From Desulfosporosinus acididurans (GTDB lineage Bacteria; Bacillota; Desulfitobacteriia; Desulfitobacteriales; Desulfitobacteriaceae): a DNA stretch of 64,000 nt. Made by a program: the position numbers and the translations under genes. The stretch lies in assembly GCF_001029285.1 (NCBI RefSeq), contig NZ_LDZY01000004.1, positions 186,001 to 250,000 on the forward strand, in the 5' to 3' direction. The notes under the pieces were generated by a model. The model searched no databases and was not told where the DNA came from. It saw nothing but the letters and a program-made list of their open reading frames with translations. Positions 43,175 to 50,097 of this stretch are shown here, one piece after another; position 1 is the stretch's first letter, and each line of letters begins with the position of its first letter.

Positions 43175-44659
43175 ATGGAAAAACTAGACATTTTTAGGGA
43201 TATCGCAGAACGTACGGGGGGCGATATTTACCTCGGTGTCGTCGGGCCAGTCCGCACAGGTAAGTCCACCTTCATCAAACGTTTCATGGACCTCCTGGTC
43301 CTACCCAACATTCAAGATGCCTTTGAGCGGGAACGGGCTAAAGATGAGCTTCCTCAAAGCGGGACAGGTCGAATGATTACGACGACAGAACCGAAGTTTA
43401 TTCCCTCGGAATCCGTGGAAATCGTCGTCAAAGACTCCATCCATATGAATGTACGTTTAGTGGATTGTGTGGGTTACGGCGTTGAGGGCGCTATAGGTTA
43501 TGAGGCCGAAGATGGAGAAGAACCACGTATGATGAAGACCTCTTGGAGCGATGAACCCATGTCTTTCCAGGAGGCAGCGGAATTAGGCACTCGCAAAGTT
43601 ATTACCGACCATGCGACCATTGGGGTTGTCATTACAACCGATGGTTCGATCACCGATCTTCCTCGGGAAGCTTACTTAGATGCCGAGGAGAGAGTCATCT
43701 ACGAGCTTCGTCAACTTGGAAAACCCTTTGTTGTACTATTGAATACGACTCGTCCTTATGCGGACAATACCATGGAATTATGTCGTGATTTGGAAGAAAA
43801 ATACAGTATTCCGGTTCTCGCAGTGAACTGCTTGGATATGACCCAAGAGGATATCACTCAGATTCTCGAAGAAGTACTTTATGAGTTCCCGGTGGCTGAG
43901 GTTAATATTGATCTGCCGAAATGGGTTGAAGAACTTGAAAGTTCCCATCCGGTACGGTCGGCTTTTGAAGATACCGTCCGCAAAGCTATCGAAGGTGTTC
44001 GCCGCTTGCGGGATATTGATCAAGCTTTGGATGCTTTAGCAGAATGCGAGTATGCTCAAGATGTTCTTTTAAAGGAAATGAACCTAGGTACAGGCGTAGC
44101 CAATATCGAAATGACTGCTGTCGAGGGCCTCTTTAAATCAGTCTTACAGGAGCTTACAGGGCTGGAAATAGAAGGGGATCACTCCTTGCTGCGTATAGTT
44201 CAGGATTACAGCAAAGCTAAGAGGGAATGGGATAAAATGTCCGTCGCCATCGAAGAAGTTCGGGTCAATGGCTATGGCGTTGTAACTCCCCAATTAGAAG
44301 AAATGTTCTTGGAAGAACCTGAACTTGTTAAGCAAGGAGGGCATTATGGCATCAAGCTCAAAGCGAGTGCTCCTTCCCTCCATATCATCAGGGCAGATGT
44401 CACGACTGAAATCACCCCGTTGATTGGTACTGAAAAACAAGCAGAGGAACTGGTGAAATACATTCTCGATGAATTTGAAAGCGATCCTAAAAAGGTTTGG
44501 AGTTCTAATATCTTCGGCAAATCACTGCATGATTTAGTCAGGGAAGGAATCCAAAATAAACTCTACAAGATGCCGGAAAATGCCCAGCACAAACTGCAAG
44601 ATACATTACAGCGGATAGTTAATGATGGCAACGGCGGGCTGATCTGCATCATTATTTAA
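43175..44659 (+). CDS. spoIVA: Stage IV sporulation protein A, spore-coat morphogenetic ATPase
   Basis: Base-layer protein of the spore coat (494 aa, full length; the Bacillus protein is about 492). An ATPase domain with Walker A GPVRTGKST near residue 30 polymerises the protein on the forespore surface. The ending GNGGLICIII matches the membrane-sensing C-terminus. ATG 43175 follows AAAGGGAGGG; the longer frame from 43103 reads through the leader. Confidence 0.97.
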   Translation: MEKLDIFRDIAERTGGDIYLGVVGPVRTGKSTFIKRFMDLLVLPNIQDAFERERAKDELPQSGTGRMITTTEPKFIPSESVEIVVKDSIHMNVRLVDCVGYGVEGAIGYEAEDGEEPRMMKTSWSDEPMSFQEAAELGTRKVITDHATIGVVITTDGSITDLPREAYLDAEERVIYELRQLGKPFVVLLNTTRPYADNTMELCRDLEEKYSIPVLAVNCLDMTQEDITQILEEVLYEFPVAEVNIDLPKWVEELESSHPVRSAFEDTVRKAIEGVRRLRDIDQALDALAECEYAQDVLLKEMNLGTGVANIEMTAVEGLFKSVLQELTGLEIEGDHSLLRIVQDYSKAKREWDKMSVAIEEVRVNGYGVVTPQLEEMFLEEPELVKQGGHYGIKLKASAPSLHIIRADVTTEITPLIGTEKQAEELVKYILDEFESDPKKVWSSNIFGKSLHDLVREGIQNKLYKMPENAQHKLQDTLQRIVNDGNGGLICIII

Positions 44660-44735
44660 CCACGAGAATCTAACCCCAAAACGTGGATATTCATTAGGTA
44701 TTTATCGGTTATCATTTGTTGATGCTGAAGTGCAA

Positions 44736-44783
44736 AACAGGAACGTTAGAGCGCCTGAAGGCTGTGTCTGACGTTCCTGTTTT
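44736..44783 (+). terminator. Terminator after spoIVA
   Basis: AACAGGAACGT pairs with ACGTTCCTGTT with an extra AGA/TCT pair inside, then TTTCT. Confidence 0.8.
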
Positions 44784-44937
44784 CTATGGCTGGCTGACTT
44801 TTTTGAGAATTGACCTCTTGTCCTATCAGGACAAAAGGTTTAGACGGTGCGTTAATAAGTTTGAGTTCTTGCAAAACTTGTACTAATTAGCTTATAATAA
44901 TCCTGGACATTTAGGATGATCGAGAGATAGGTGAGAT

Positions 44938-45387
44938 TTGGTGGTTGGCAAGACGAACGATTTTTTAATAGTTAGTAAAGACATACTGCCTGAAGCCATT
45001 TTGAAGACTGCAAAGGCAAAGGAACTCCTGGTAAAAGGAGATGTCTATACGATTAATGAAGCAGTTGAACGAGTAGGTTTAAGCAGAAGCGCCTACTATA
45101 AGTATAAAGACGGCGTGTTTCCGTTTTATGAAGCCAGCCGCGAAAAAATCTTAACCATTTCTCTGATTTTGGAAAACAAAGCCGGAGTGCTTTCTCATGT
45201 CCTGAATTTTATTGCTTCCTTAAAAGGAAATGTCTTAACCATCAATCAGGGAATTCCCCTTCAGGGCATTGCCAATGTTTCAATTTCCTTGGAAACAGCA
45301 GGAATGGATGACATCCCTGAAGATCTCTTGAACGGACTTGGTAAAATCACCGGGGTCCGAAAAATTGAGATAATTGGTCAAACCTAG
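44938..45387 (+). CDS. ACT domain protein, PheB/UPF0735 family
   Basis: A 149-residue regulatory-type protein. The N-terminal half has a helix-turn-helix-like segment (TINEAVERVGLSRSAYYKYKDG) and the C-terminal half is an ACT domain (LENKAGVLSHVLNFIA), which binds amino acids. Members were called PheB by association with phenylalanine metabolism. GTG start after ATAGGTGAG. Effector unknown. Confidence 0.88.
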   Translation: MVVGKTNDFLIVSKDILPEAILKTAKAKELLVKGDVYTINEAVERVGLSRSAYYKYKDGVFPFYEASREKILTISLILENKAGVLSHVLNFIASLKGNVLTINQGIPLQGIANVSISLETAGMDDIPEDLLNGLGKITGVRKIEIIGQT

Positions 45388-45515
45388 AGGCAGAGAGAGG
45401 ATTGCTTGATAATTTGCTTGTTTAATAGAAAAAAAGGATAAAATGAGTTTGGCTTGGGGTTGCATTTCTTTCTTTAATATGTTAATCTGTATAAGTCTTC
45501 TTTTGGAGAAACAAT

Positions 45516-45592
45516 CGGGGCGTGGCTCAGCTTGGTAGAGCGCTACCTTGGGGTGGTAGAGGTCGCACGTTCAAATCGTGTCGCTCCGACCA
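45516..45592 (+). tRNA. tRNA-Pro (anticodon GGG)
   Basis: Full cloverleaf: acceptor CGGGGCG with CGCTCCG, anticodon stem CTACC/GGTAG around loop TTGGGGT (anticodon GGG, reads CCC), T-arm GCACG/CGTGT around TTCAAAT, and encoded ACCA. Its 3' end borders the prophage and is the likely integration target; the tRNA itself is intact. Confidence 0.97.
45568..45592 (+). other. Putative attL core (3' end of tRNA-Pro)
   Basis: The integrase gene starts just beyond the tRNA and points towards it, as with many elements that insert into a tRNA 3' end and rebuild it. The core should include part of the T-arm and acceptor stem. A second copy (attR) would be past the right edge of the window, so the boundary is inferred. 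Confidence 0.6.
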
Positions 45593-45638
45593 TAATTTAT
45601 GCGGATCGTCGGCCATTTTGTTAGGCAAGGAAAATGGG

Positions 45639-45659
45639 AATGCCCAACAAATGCCCAAC
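45639..45659 (+). repeat. Direct repeats, candidate integrase arm sites
   Basis: AATGCCCAAC occurs twice with an 11-base period, between the putative attL core and the integrase gene. That is the position and spacing expected for arm-type binding sites of a tyrosine integrase with an N-terminal arm-binding domain. Confidence 0.5.
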
Positions 45660-45670
45660 TGAAAATAAAG

Positions 45671-45695
45671 AGAGACCATTTGGAGAAATGGTCTC
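45671..45695 (-). terminator. Bidirectional terminator at integrase 3' end
   Basis: GAGACCATT (45672-45680) pairs with AATGGTCTC (45687-45695). Leftwards it is followed by TCTTTATTTT and rightwards by ATTTTG. It ends the integrase transcript before the tRNA. Confidence 0.8.
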
Positions 45696-45707
45696 ATTTT
45701 GTATAAT

Positions 45708-46817
45708 TTAATTGATTTCCTGTTGTTGGAGTTCTATAATTTTTTTGTTAATTGTTTCTTTCTTTTGAACTCCAAGATGTTGATATATCGCTTTTAAAAC
45801 CTTAATATCGTGTCCCAGTCGCTCGGCTGCTAAATGATCTAGTACATCATTTTCATAAAGCCAAGTGGCATGATAATGCCGGAGGAAGTGCAATCTTGTC
45901 TTCGGTATTTTTTTGTCTTTTACGAGTTTGGCTAGATAACTGGTATAGGAATCTGGACGCATCGGAAAGATAAGCTTTTCTTCCTTGTTTTTTATCTCAG
46001 TGATTTCAATAACTTTTCGCTCTTTCTTGGTGAGCGTAAACCCATTCTTAATTACATCGTTTATCAGATTCATAAGATAAGGGGGGGCGGCAACGGTTCT
46101 AAGTCCATTTTCTGACTTAGTAGTTTTAATTTCATATTTACCTTGATCATTAATGACATATGCTTCATCAATTCTGATCGTACAATTATCGAAATTCAAG
46201 TCGTTAGGTTTTAGCGCGAATATCTCTTCACGTCTCAATCCACACCAACCGGCTAGAAGAATAATTGGTTCATCTCTGGTACCCTTGACTGCGCTATGGA
46301 TCGCTCGGAATTTTTCAGTTGTTGGGACATCAGAATAATCAACTTTTTCCTCCTTTGGCAACTTGACGTCTTTCATTGGATTTCGATTCTTTAGCGCATC
46401 GTATAATATTGGCCTTAAACAAGACATTACTCTTCGTGCGCTAGTGGAAGACATTTTTCCCAGGAGTTCGTTTTGCAATTTTTTGATGTGAATTTCTCTC
46501 AGATCCTTGAATTTCATTTGCTTAAAGAACGGGCGAAAATGATTTTTCAAATATCCCTTATACAAAACAATAACGCTTGGGCTATATTGCTTGTTATGGA
46601 TATCGATCCAATTTTTAATCCATTCGGCAATTCTAATGTTATCAACTTGAGATAATGACCCATCAATTAATTGCTGCTCAATCTCCCTGGCTGCGGCCTT
46701 GCATTCTTTCATCGTGGACTTAGTAACGTACTTGAAAAGTTGCTTGCCATCATCATCCCTTCCCACATAGATTGTAGCCTGATACGATCCGTTTGGGCGT
46801 TTTTTTATGCTTGCCAT
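45708..46817 (-). CDS. int: Tyrosine-type phage integrase
   Basis: Site-specific recombinase (369 aa) expected to insert the prophage into tRNA-Pro. An arm-binding AP2-like domain covers about 1-53, then a SAM-like core-binding domain (60-145) and the catalytic domain. Catalytic residues are Arg195 (GLRREE), His310 and Arg313 (HFLRH), His336 (LGHD) and nucleophile Tyr345. It starts right after the stop of a small gene that copies its first domain. Confidence 0.95.
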   Translation of the reverse strand: MASIKKRPNGSYQATIYVGRDDDGKQLFKYVTKSTMKECKAAAREIEQQLIDGSLSQVDNIRIAEWIKNWIDIHNKQYSPSVIVLYKGYLKNHFRPFFKQMKFKDLREIHIKKLQNELLGKMSSTSARRVMSCLRPILYDALKNRNPMKDVKLPKEEKVDYSDVPTTEKFRAIHSAVKGTRDEPIILLAGWCGLRREEIFALKPNDLNFDNCTIRIDEAYVINDQGKYEIKTTKSENGLRTVAAPPYLMNLINDVIKNGFTLTKKERKVIEITEIKNKEEKLIFPMRPDSYTSYLAKLVKDKKIPKTRLHFLRHYHATWLYENDVLDHLAAERLGHDIKVLKAIYQHLGVQKKETINKKIIELQQQEIN

Positions 46818-46979
46818 TTACATTGTCACTTTCCTTTGCTCAATTTCTGAAACGGCTTGCTTGCATTCTCTTAAAGAGTCTCGAGTAAGATATTTAGTTA
46901 ATGTCTTTCCATTCTCATCCTTACCAATAACAATTCTTGCTTGCCACCTTCCATTTGATCTATGAGTAAAACTAGCCAT
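46818..46979 (-). CDS. Stand-alone copy of the integrase arm-binding domain
   Basis: A 53-residue protein that aligns without gaps to integrase residues 1-53, with 25 identical positions including MAS, NG, QA, GKxLxKY, ECK and EIEQ. GGAGGTGAG precedes the ATG. It begins 1 base after the repressor stop and its TAA is directly followed by the integrase ATG, so all three are translationally linked. It may compete for arm sites, helping excision or limiting integration, like an Xis or decoy; alternatively it is a duplication remnant. Confidence 0.75.
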   Translation of the reverse strand: MASFTHRSNGRWQARIVIGKDENGKTLTKYLTRDSLRECKQAVSEIEQRKVTM

Positions 46980-46980
46980 A

Positions 46981-47619
46981 TTATCTCACCTCCGATTGAA
47001 AACGAATTGCCTTACCCAATATAGAAACATCCTTCATATCCCTTTTGGAATATACTTGTTCGGGATAATTCGGATTCTCGGGTCGAAGTATTATACTGCT
47101 ATTGATCTTATAGACTCGCTTAAGAGTTGCTTCTCCATCTATCATCACGGCAGCAATCTCGCCCGTTTCAACTTCCGATTGCTGCCTAATAAAAACAATA
47201 TCTCCGTCCAAGATCCTTGCCCCCGTCATACTATCGCCTTTAACACGAAGGCAAAAATCAACATTAATGTCTTCTGGAACGAATTCAAATCCTTCGATAT
47301 TTTGTTGAGCTAAAATTGGTATTCCTGCAGCTATAGTTCCAACCAAAGGGACACGTTTAAATGTCCTGGTTGACTTGTCAGTTTCCAAGTATTTATCTAC
47401 ATCACATCCCATTAACCAAGTTGGGTTAACCCTGTATTTTGTGGATATAGCATCAATGGTAAGAATCTTAGGTTTCATACTTCCTGATGTATATCGACTA
47501 ATGGCACTTGGACTAAGGTGTAAATACTCGGCTAGACTGTATATTGTGTCGTTATTTTCGGTCATTAGCTTTATCAATCGCTCCGCAAATTTCTCTTGAT
47601 CGAAGGCCTTGTTATTCAT
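46981..47619 (-). CDS. LexA/CI-type self-cleaving prophage repressor
   Basis: A 212-residue repressor. An HTH domain (about 10-68, YSLAEYLHLSPSAISRYTSG) is followed by an S24 peptidase domain with cleavage site Ala98-Gly99, nucleophile Ser130 (KGDSMTGA) and Lys167 (ATLKRVY). DNA damage with RecA should trigger self-cleavage and induction. ATG 47619 follows GGGGAG; the longer frame would cross its own promoter. The repressor probably binds the GTTGA-N5-TCAAC sites. Confidence 0.93.
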   Translation of the reverse strand: MNNKAFDQEKFAERLIKLMTENNDTIYSLAEYLHLSPSAISRYTSGSMKPKILTIDAISTKYRVNPTWLMGCDVDKYLETDKSTRTFKRVPLVGTIAAGIPILAQQNIEGFEFVPEDINVDFCLRVKGDSMTGARILDGDIVFIRQQSEVETGEIAAVMIDGEATLKRVYKINSSIILRPENPNYPEQVYSKRDMKDVSILGKAIRFQSEVR

Positions 47620-47657
47620 GACACTCCCCATCCATAATGTTATTTCCTTAACGTACA

Positions 47658-47688
47658 TTATATGCAACTGTGTTGATTTTATCAACAT
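47658..47688 (-). promoter_or_regulatory. Repressor promoter with operator O1
   Basis: On the minus strand -35 TTGATA (47681-47686), 17-base spacer and -10 TATAAT (47658-47663). The dyad TGTTGA-N5-TCAACA (47672-47688) covers the -35, implying autoregulation by the repressor. Confidence 0.8.
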
Positions 47689-47725
47689 TAATATAATATT
47701 TTTTATTATATATATTGATAAAATG

Positions 47726-47755
47726 GTTGACACGCTCAACATAAAGATTTATAGT
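47726..47755 (+). promoter_or_regulatory. Early rightward promoter with operator O2
   Basis: -35 TTGACA (47727-47732), 17-base spacer, -10 TATAGT (47750-47755). The dyad GTTGA-CACGC-TCAAC (47726-47740) overlaps the -35, so a bound repressor would block lytic transcription. Confidence 0.85.
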
Positions 47756-47806
47756 ATTTCCAAGAGGTTGAGTAACTAAACATTATACTCATTAGGGGGT
47801 GAATTT

Positions 47807-48088
47807 ATGACAAAAAAGAAACAACAAAAATATTTGGAATTGTCGGCCCTTAAGGGTTTGATTCGCGAGAAGAAATCCTCATACGATAAACTTAGTACCG
47901 AGTTAGGTATTACAACTAATAATTTCTGCGACAAAATCAATGGGTTTCAATTATTTGATGTAAAAGAAGTAGACACTCTTTCCGATCTACTTGACATTAA
48001 ACAAACTGAATTAAACCGATATTTTTTTCCTCATAAGTTGAGTGGCTCAACATTGAAAGAGTACTTATCAAAGAAAAAAGTTGTGTAA
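47807..48088 (+). CDS. Cro-like phage regulator
   Basis: A 93-residue first gene of the rightward transcript. A helix-turn-helix-like core (SSYDKLSTELGITTNNFCDKI) resembles the DUF739/Cro-type proteins of Firmicute phages. AGGGGGGTGAATTT precedes the ATG. By position it should be the Cro counterpart of the repressor. Operator O3 lies inside its last codons. Confidence 0.75.
   Translation: MTKKKQQKYLELSALKGLIREKKSSYDKLSTELGITTNNFCDKINGFQLFDVKEVDTLSDLLDIKQTELNRYFFPHKLSGSTLKEYLSKKKVV
48037..48052 (+). promoter_or_regulatory. Operator O3 inside the Cro-like gene
   Basis: GTTGA-GTGGC-TCAACA has the same half-sites and 5-base spacing as O1 and O2. It overlaps the 3' end of the Cro-like gene, about 150 bases before the XRE gene, and could act as a distal looping site or block elongation. 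Confidence 0.6.
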
Positions 48089-48199
48089 GTTAACATAGTT
48101 AATGGGATCTGAAACGGTCCAATCTAAGCAAGGCGTTTAGGTTTATCGAGAGTAGGAGAACAGGTAGTTTGCGAAAACCTTGGTATTCCATTAAGGGAG

Positions 48200-48583
48200 G
48201 TGGAAACTATAAAAGCAAATGATTTTCGAATTGACCTTGGAAAGCGCTTAAGAGGTCTTAGATTAGCAAAGGGTTTAAAACAAGATGAGTTGGCTGAGAA
48301 AATCAGTATTGCGCGTGGTTCTATCGGTAACTATGAGACCGGGGCGCGTACTCCGGATGCAGAAATATTACTGAAATTTGCAGACTTCTTTGATGTTTCA
48401 GCAGACTATCTTTTAGGTATAAGAGAGGATCAGAAAGAACGGGAGTTTGACAAACGATTATCATCTTTAGAAAAAGAAATAGCCGAACTGAAAGGGCAAG
48501 TTTCAGTTCGGCATGAAGCTGACATTGATGAGTTAATCAAAAATATTACCGCTAAAATTAACCGGTCTACTCAACAACTTTAA
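48200..48583 (+). CDS. XRE-family HTH regulator
   Basis: A 127-residue protein with an N-terminal XRE domain (about 10-70, LGKRLRGLRLAKGLKQDELAEKI and GNYETGARTPD) and a helical C-terminus with coiled-coil character (LSSLEKEIAELKGQV). The GTG start abuts GGGAG, so initiation may be weak or at an unusual codon a few bases on. The 3' end overlaps the convergent small gene by 17 bases. Confidence 0.85.
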   Translation: METIKANDFRIDLGKRLRGLRLAKGLKQDELAEKISIARGSIGNYETGARTPDAEILLKFADFFDVSADYLLGIREDQKEREFDKRLSSLEKEIAELKGQVSVRHEADIDELIKNITAKINRSTQQL

Positions 48584-48764
48584 GATTTTTAAGTTCTTCC
48601 CAAATTAATCTGTTATTTTCCTCCAAAAAGTCACGACATACATTAGAGGCTATTAAAGCTATTGAATTAACCATATTTTGTGGGCCGGTTTCTTCTCCAA
48701 CATTTTGACGTACCTTAGCTAAAATCGATTCCTGAACATCCTTGAGGTTGATATCAAATCCCAT
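48567..48764 (-). CDS. Small phage protein of unknown function, antisense orientation
   Basis: A 65-residue, mostly helical acidic protein; no family recognised. ATG 48764 is chosen because AGGAGGTG lies 6 bases upstream; the longer frame has no site. It is the only leftward gene after the early promoter and is convergent with the XRE gene, which it overlaps by 17 bases, so the two transcripts may interfere. Confidence 0.65.
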   Translation of the reverse strand: MGFDINLKDVQESILAKVRQNVGEETGPQNMVNSIALIASNVCRDFLEENNRLIWEELKNLKVVE

Positions 48765-48862
48765 ATCTAACACCTCCTCTCTTCTGAATTTGGAAGTCTG
48801 GACAACAACCATTTCGACATAAGGGTGGAGAATCCTGTAAATATTTTCAAGGAGGTGATGCC

Positions 48863-48976
48863 ATGTCATACACGATCATCCAGAAGCGGGGCTACGTCGA
48901 ACTCTGGATTGATGGAGAATTTGCCGGGTGTTTTGACTCCGAGGAAGAGGCAAAAGCGGAACTAAACGTGGCATGA
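48863..48976 (+). CDS. Tiny phage protein (37 aa)
   Basis: Frame of 37 codons with a strong ribosome site (AAGGAGGTGATGCC). The sequence is compact and beta-like (YTIIQKRGYVELWIDGEF, then an acidic helix). Probably a real small early protein; no family assigned. Confidence 0.6.
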   Translation: MSYTIIQKRGYVELWIDGEFAGCFDSEEEAKAELNVA

Positions 48977-48992
48977 GAAAGGGGCGAGATTA

Positions 48993-49181
48993 TTGCTAAG
49001 AACAATACTTGAATCAACCCTGGGAACTCTAACCGACTCGGAATTCCGTCTTATCCTTGAACTAGCGTCCTCTGACATAAGAATCAACCGCTCCATCTTT
49101 GGCAAGAGGACAAGCCTTCGTGAAGCGGTTGATATCGCGGAGCGGTGTTATTTAGCCCTCCAGAGAGGAAAAATCGCTTGA
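48993..49181 (+). CDS. Small phage protein
   Basis: A 62-residue helical protein with TTG start after AAAGGGGCGAG. No cysteines or membrane segment, no recognised family. It follows the preceding mini-gene by 16 bases in the rightward early transcript. Confidence 0.55.
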   Translation: MLRTILESTLGTLTDSEFRLILELASSDIRINRSIFGKRTSLREAVDIAERCYLALQRGKIA

Positions 49182-49238
49182 TACCTTCTTGATTCAAGGA
49201 CATATCAATGTTTACACCCTAACGAGGGAGGTGAAGTC

Positions 49239-49376
49239 ATGAAAACGCTCCGCCAATTACTCCTTAGGTCCGACCGCATTAAACGCATAGTTTCCGATTA
49301 TCAATGGAGGAAAAAGAAGCAGCGGCATCATCAACGCTGGCAGATGTTATTGCGTTCTGGCGGCAGGCTGCGGTAG
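49239..49376 (+). CDS. Small basic phage protein (45 aa)
   Basis: A 45-residue, very basic protein (LLRSDRIKRIVSDYQWRKKK, then RHHQRW) with an excellent site GAGGGAGGTGAAG before the ATG. It could bind nucleic acid. Its last 70 bases overlap another frame (49304-49462). Confidence 0.55.
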   Translation: MKTLRQLLLRSDRIKRIVSDYQWRKKKQRHHQRWQMLLRSGGRLR

Positions 49377-49462
49377 AAAGGAATGAGCGCTTTGACCAAT
49401 ACCCTGCATCGCTTTTCCGGAAAATAAAAAAGAGCCGTAAAACGGCTCCACAAGAAAATTAA
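49304..49462 (+). CDS. Overlapping small phage ORF (52 aa)
   Basis: A 52-codon frame overlapping the 45-aa gene in another phase. The predicted product is helical (AASSTLADVIAFWRQAAVER) and reads like protein, but there is no clear ribosome site. It may be translated by coupling to the upstream gene. Low confidence. Confidence 0.35.
   Translation: MEEKEAAASSTLADVIAFWRQAAVERNERFDQYPASLFRKIKKSRKTAPQEN
49421..49448 (-). terminator. Leftward intrinsic terminator inside early region
   Basis: GAGCCGT (49432-49438) pairs with ACGGCTC (49442-49448). Read leftwards it runs into TTTTTTATTTT; rightwards there is no T-run. No leftward gene is seen to its right, so it may stop antisense transcription. 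Confidence 0.7.
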
Positions 49463-49592
49463 TCAAGACTATTGTACCTTTTATTCTCCCCAGTGACAAG
49501 AAAGGGGTTGAAAAGAGTTGTATGCGCTTTCCTGCACAGAAACTGTAAGACTAAACTATTATGCCCTTGTAGTTTCTATCTTCGGAAACTGT

Positions 49593-49790
49593 ATGCCGGA
49601 AACAGCTTTCGAAAAAATTCAAAGCGACAGGCCAAGTAAAGTTCGCAATAAGATTACTGATGATGACATTCAAGATATGGCAAAACTTCGAGAGAAAGGA
49701 TTATCTCTTAAGGACATCGGCGAGATCTATGGCATAGACCAAACGGTTATCTGCCGGAAATTAAAGGCGATTGCTACGCAGGGAGTGTGA
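49593..49790 (+). CDS. HTH domain phage protein
   Basis: A 65-residue protein whose C-terminal part is a resolvase-like helix-turn-helix (DDIQDMAKLREKGLSLKDIG, then IDQTVICRKL). ATG 49593 has only a weak site (CGGAAA); an alternative TTG at 49518 follows AAAGGGG but adds a non-conserved-looking stretch. Its stop overlaps the region before the next gene. Likely DNA-binding. Confidence 0.6.
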   Translation: MPETAFEKIQSDRPSKVRNKITDDDIQDMAKLREKGLSLKDIGEIYGIDQTVICRKLKAIATQGV

Positions 49791-49795
49791 TTCTT

Positions 49796-50056
49796 ATGTT
49801 AATCCCAACCTGTGTGTGCGGTAGAGCCATGGAATTCGAACCTGGTAAAACAAGGTCATTTTGTAAGGCTCCTGGCTGCGGTGTGGTTCTCGAAAAATGC
49901 CCAGAGGGATATTGGGCTTACGGAAAAACCAGACTTGCCTTCACTCCTATTTTGCCGAAACTAAAAGTGAAAAAAGGGGTTAAATCTAGGGCTGAAAAGT
50001 ATCGCAATTATCCTAAGAGTCGACGGAAGAAAAAGGGTCATTCAAGACATAAATAA
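49796..50056 (+). CDS. Small zinc-ribbon phage protein
   Basis: An 86-residue protein with two cysteine pairs (PTCVCGRAM, then SFCKAPGCGVVLEKC), a likely zinc ribbon, and a very basic C-terminus (KSRRKKKGHSRHK). GGGAGTG precedes ATG 49796. Possibly nucleic-acid binding; no family assigned. Confidence 0.6.
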   Translation: MLIPTCVCGRAMEFEPGKTRSFCKAPGCGVVLEKCPEGYWAYGKTRLAFTPILPKLKVKKGVKSRAEKYRNYPKSRRKKKGHSRHK

Positions 50057-50097
50057 TTTCCTCAAACCCAAAATTAAAAATGGAAAGAAGGATTTTT

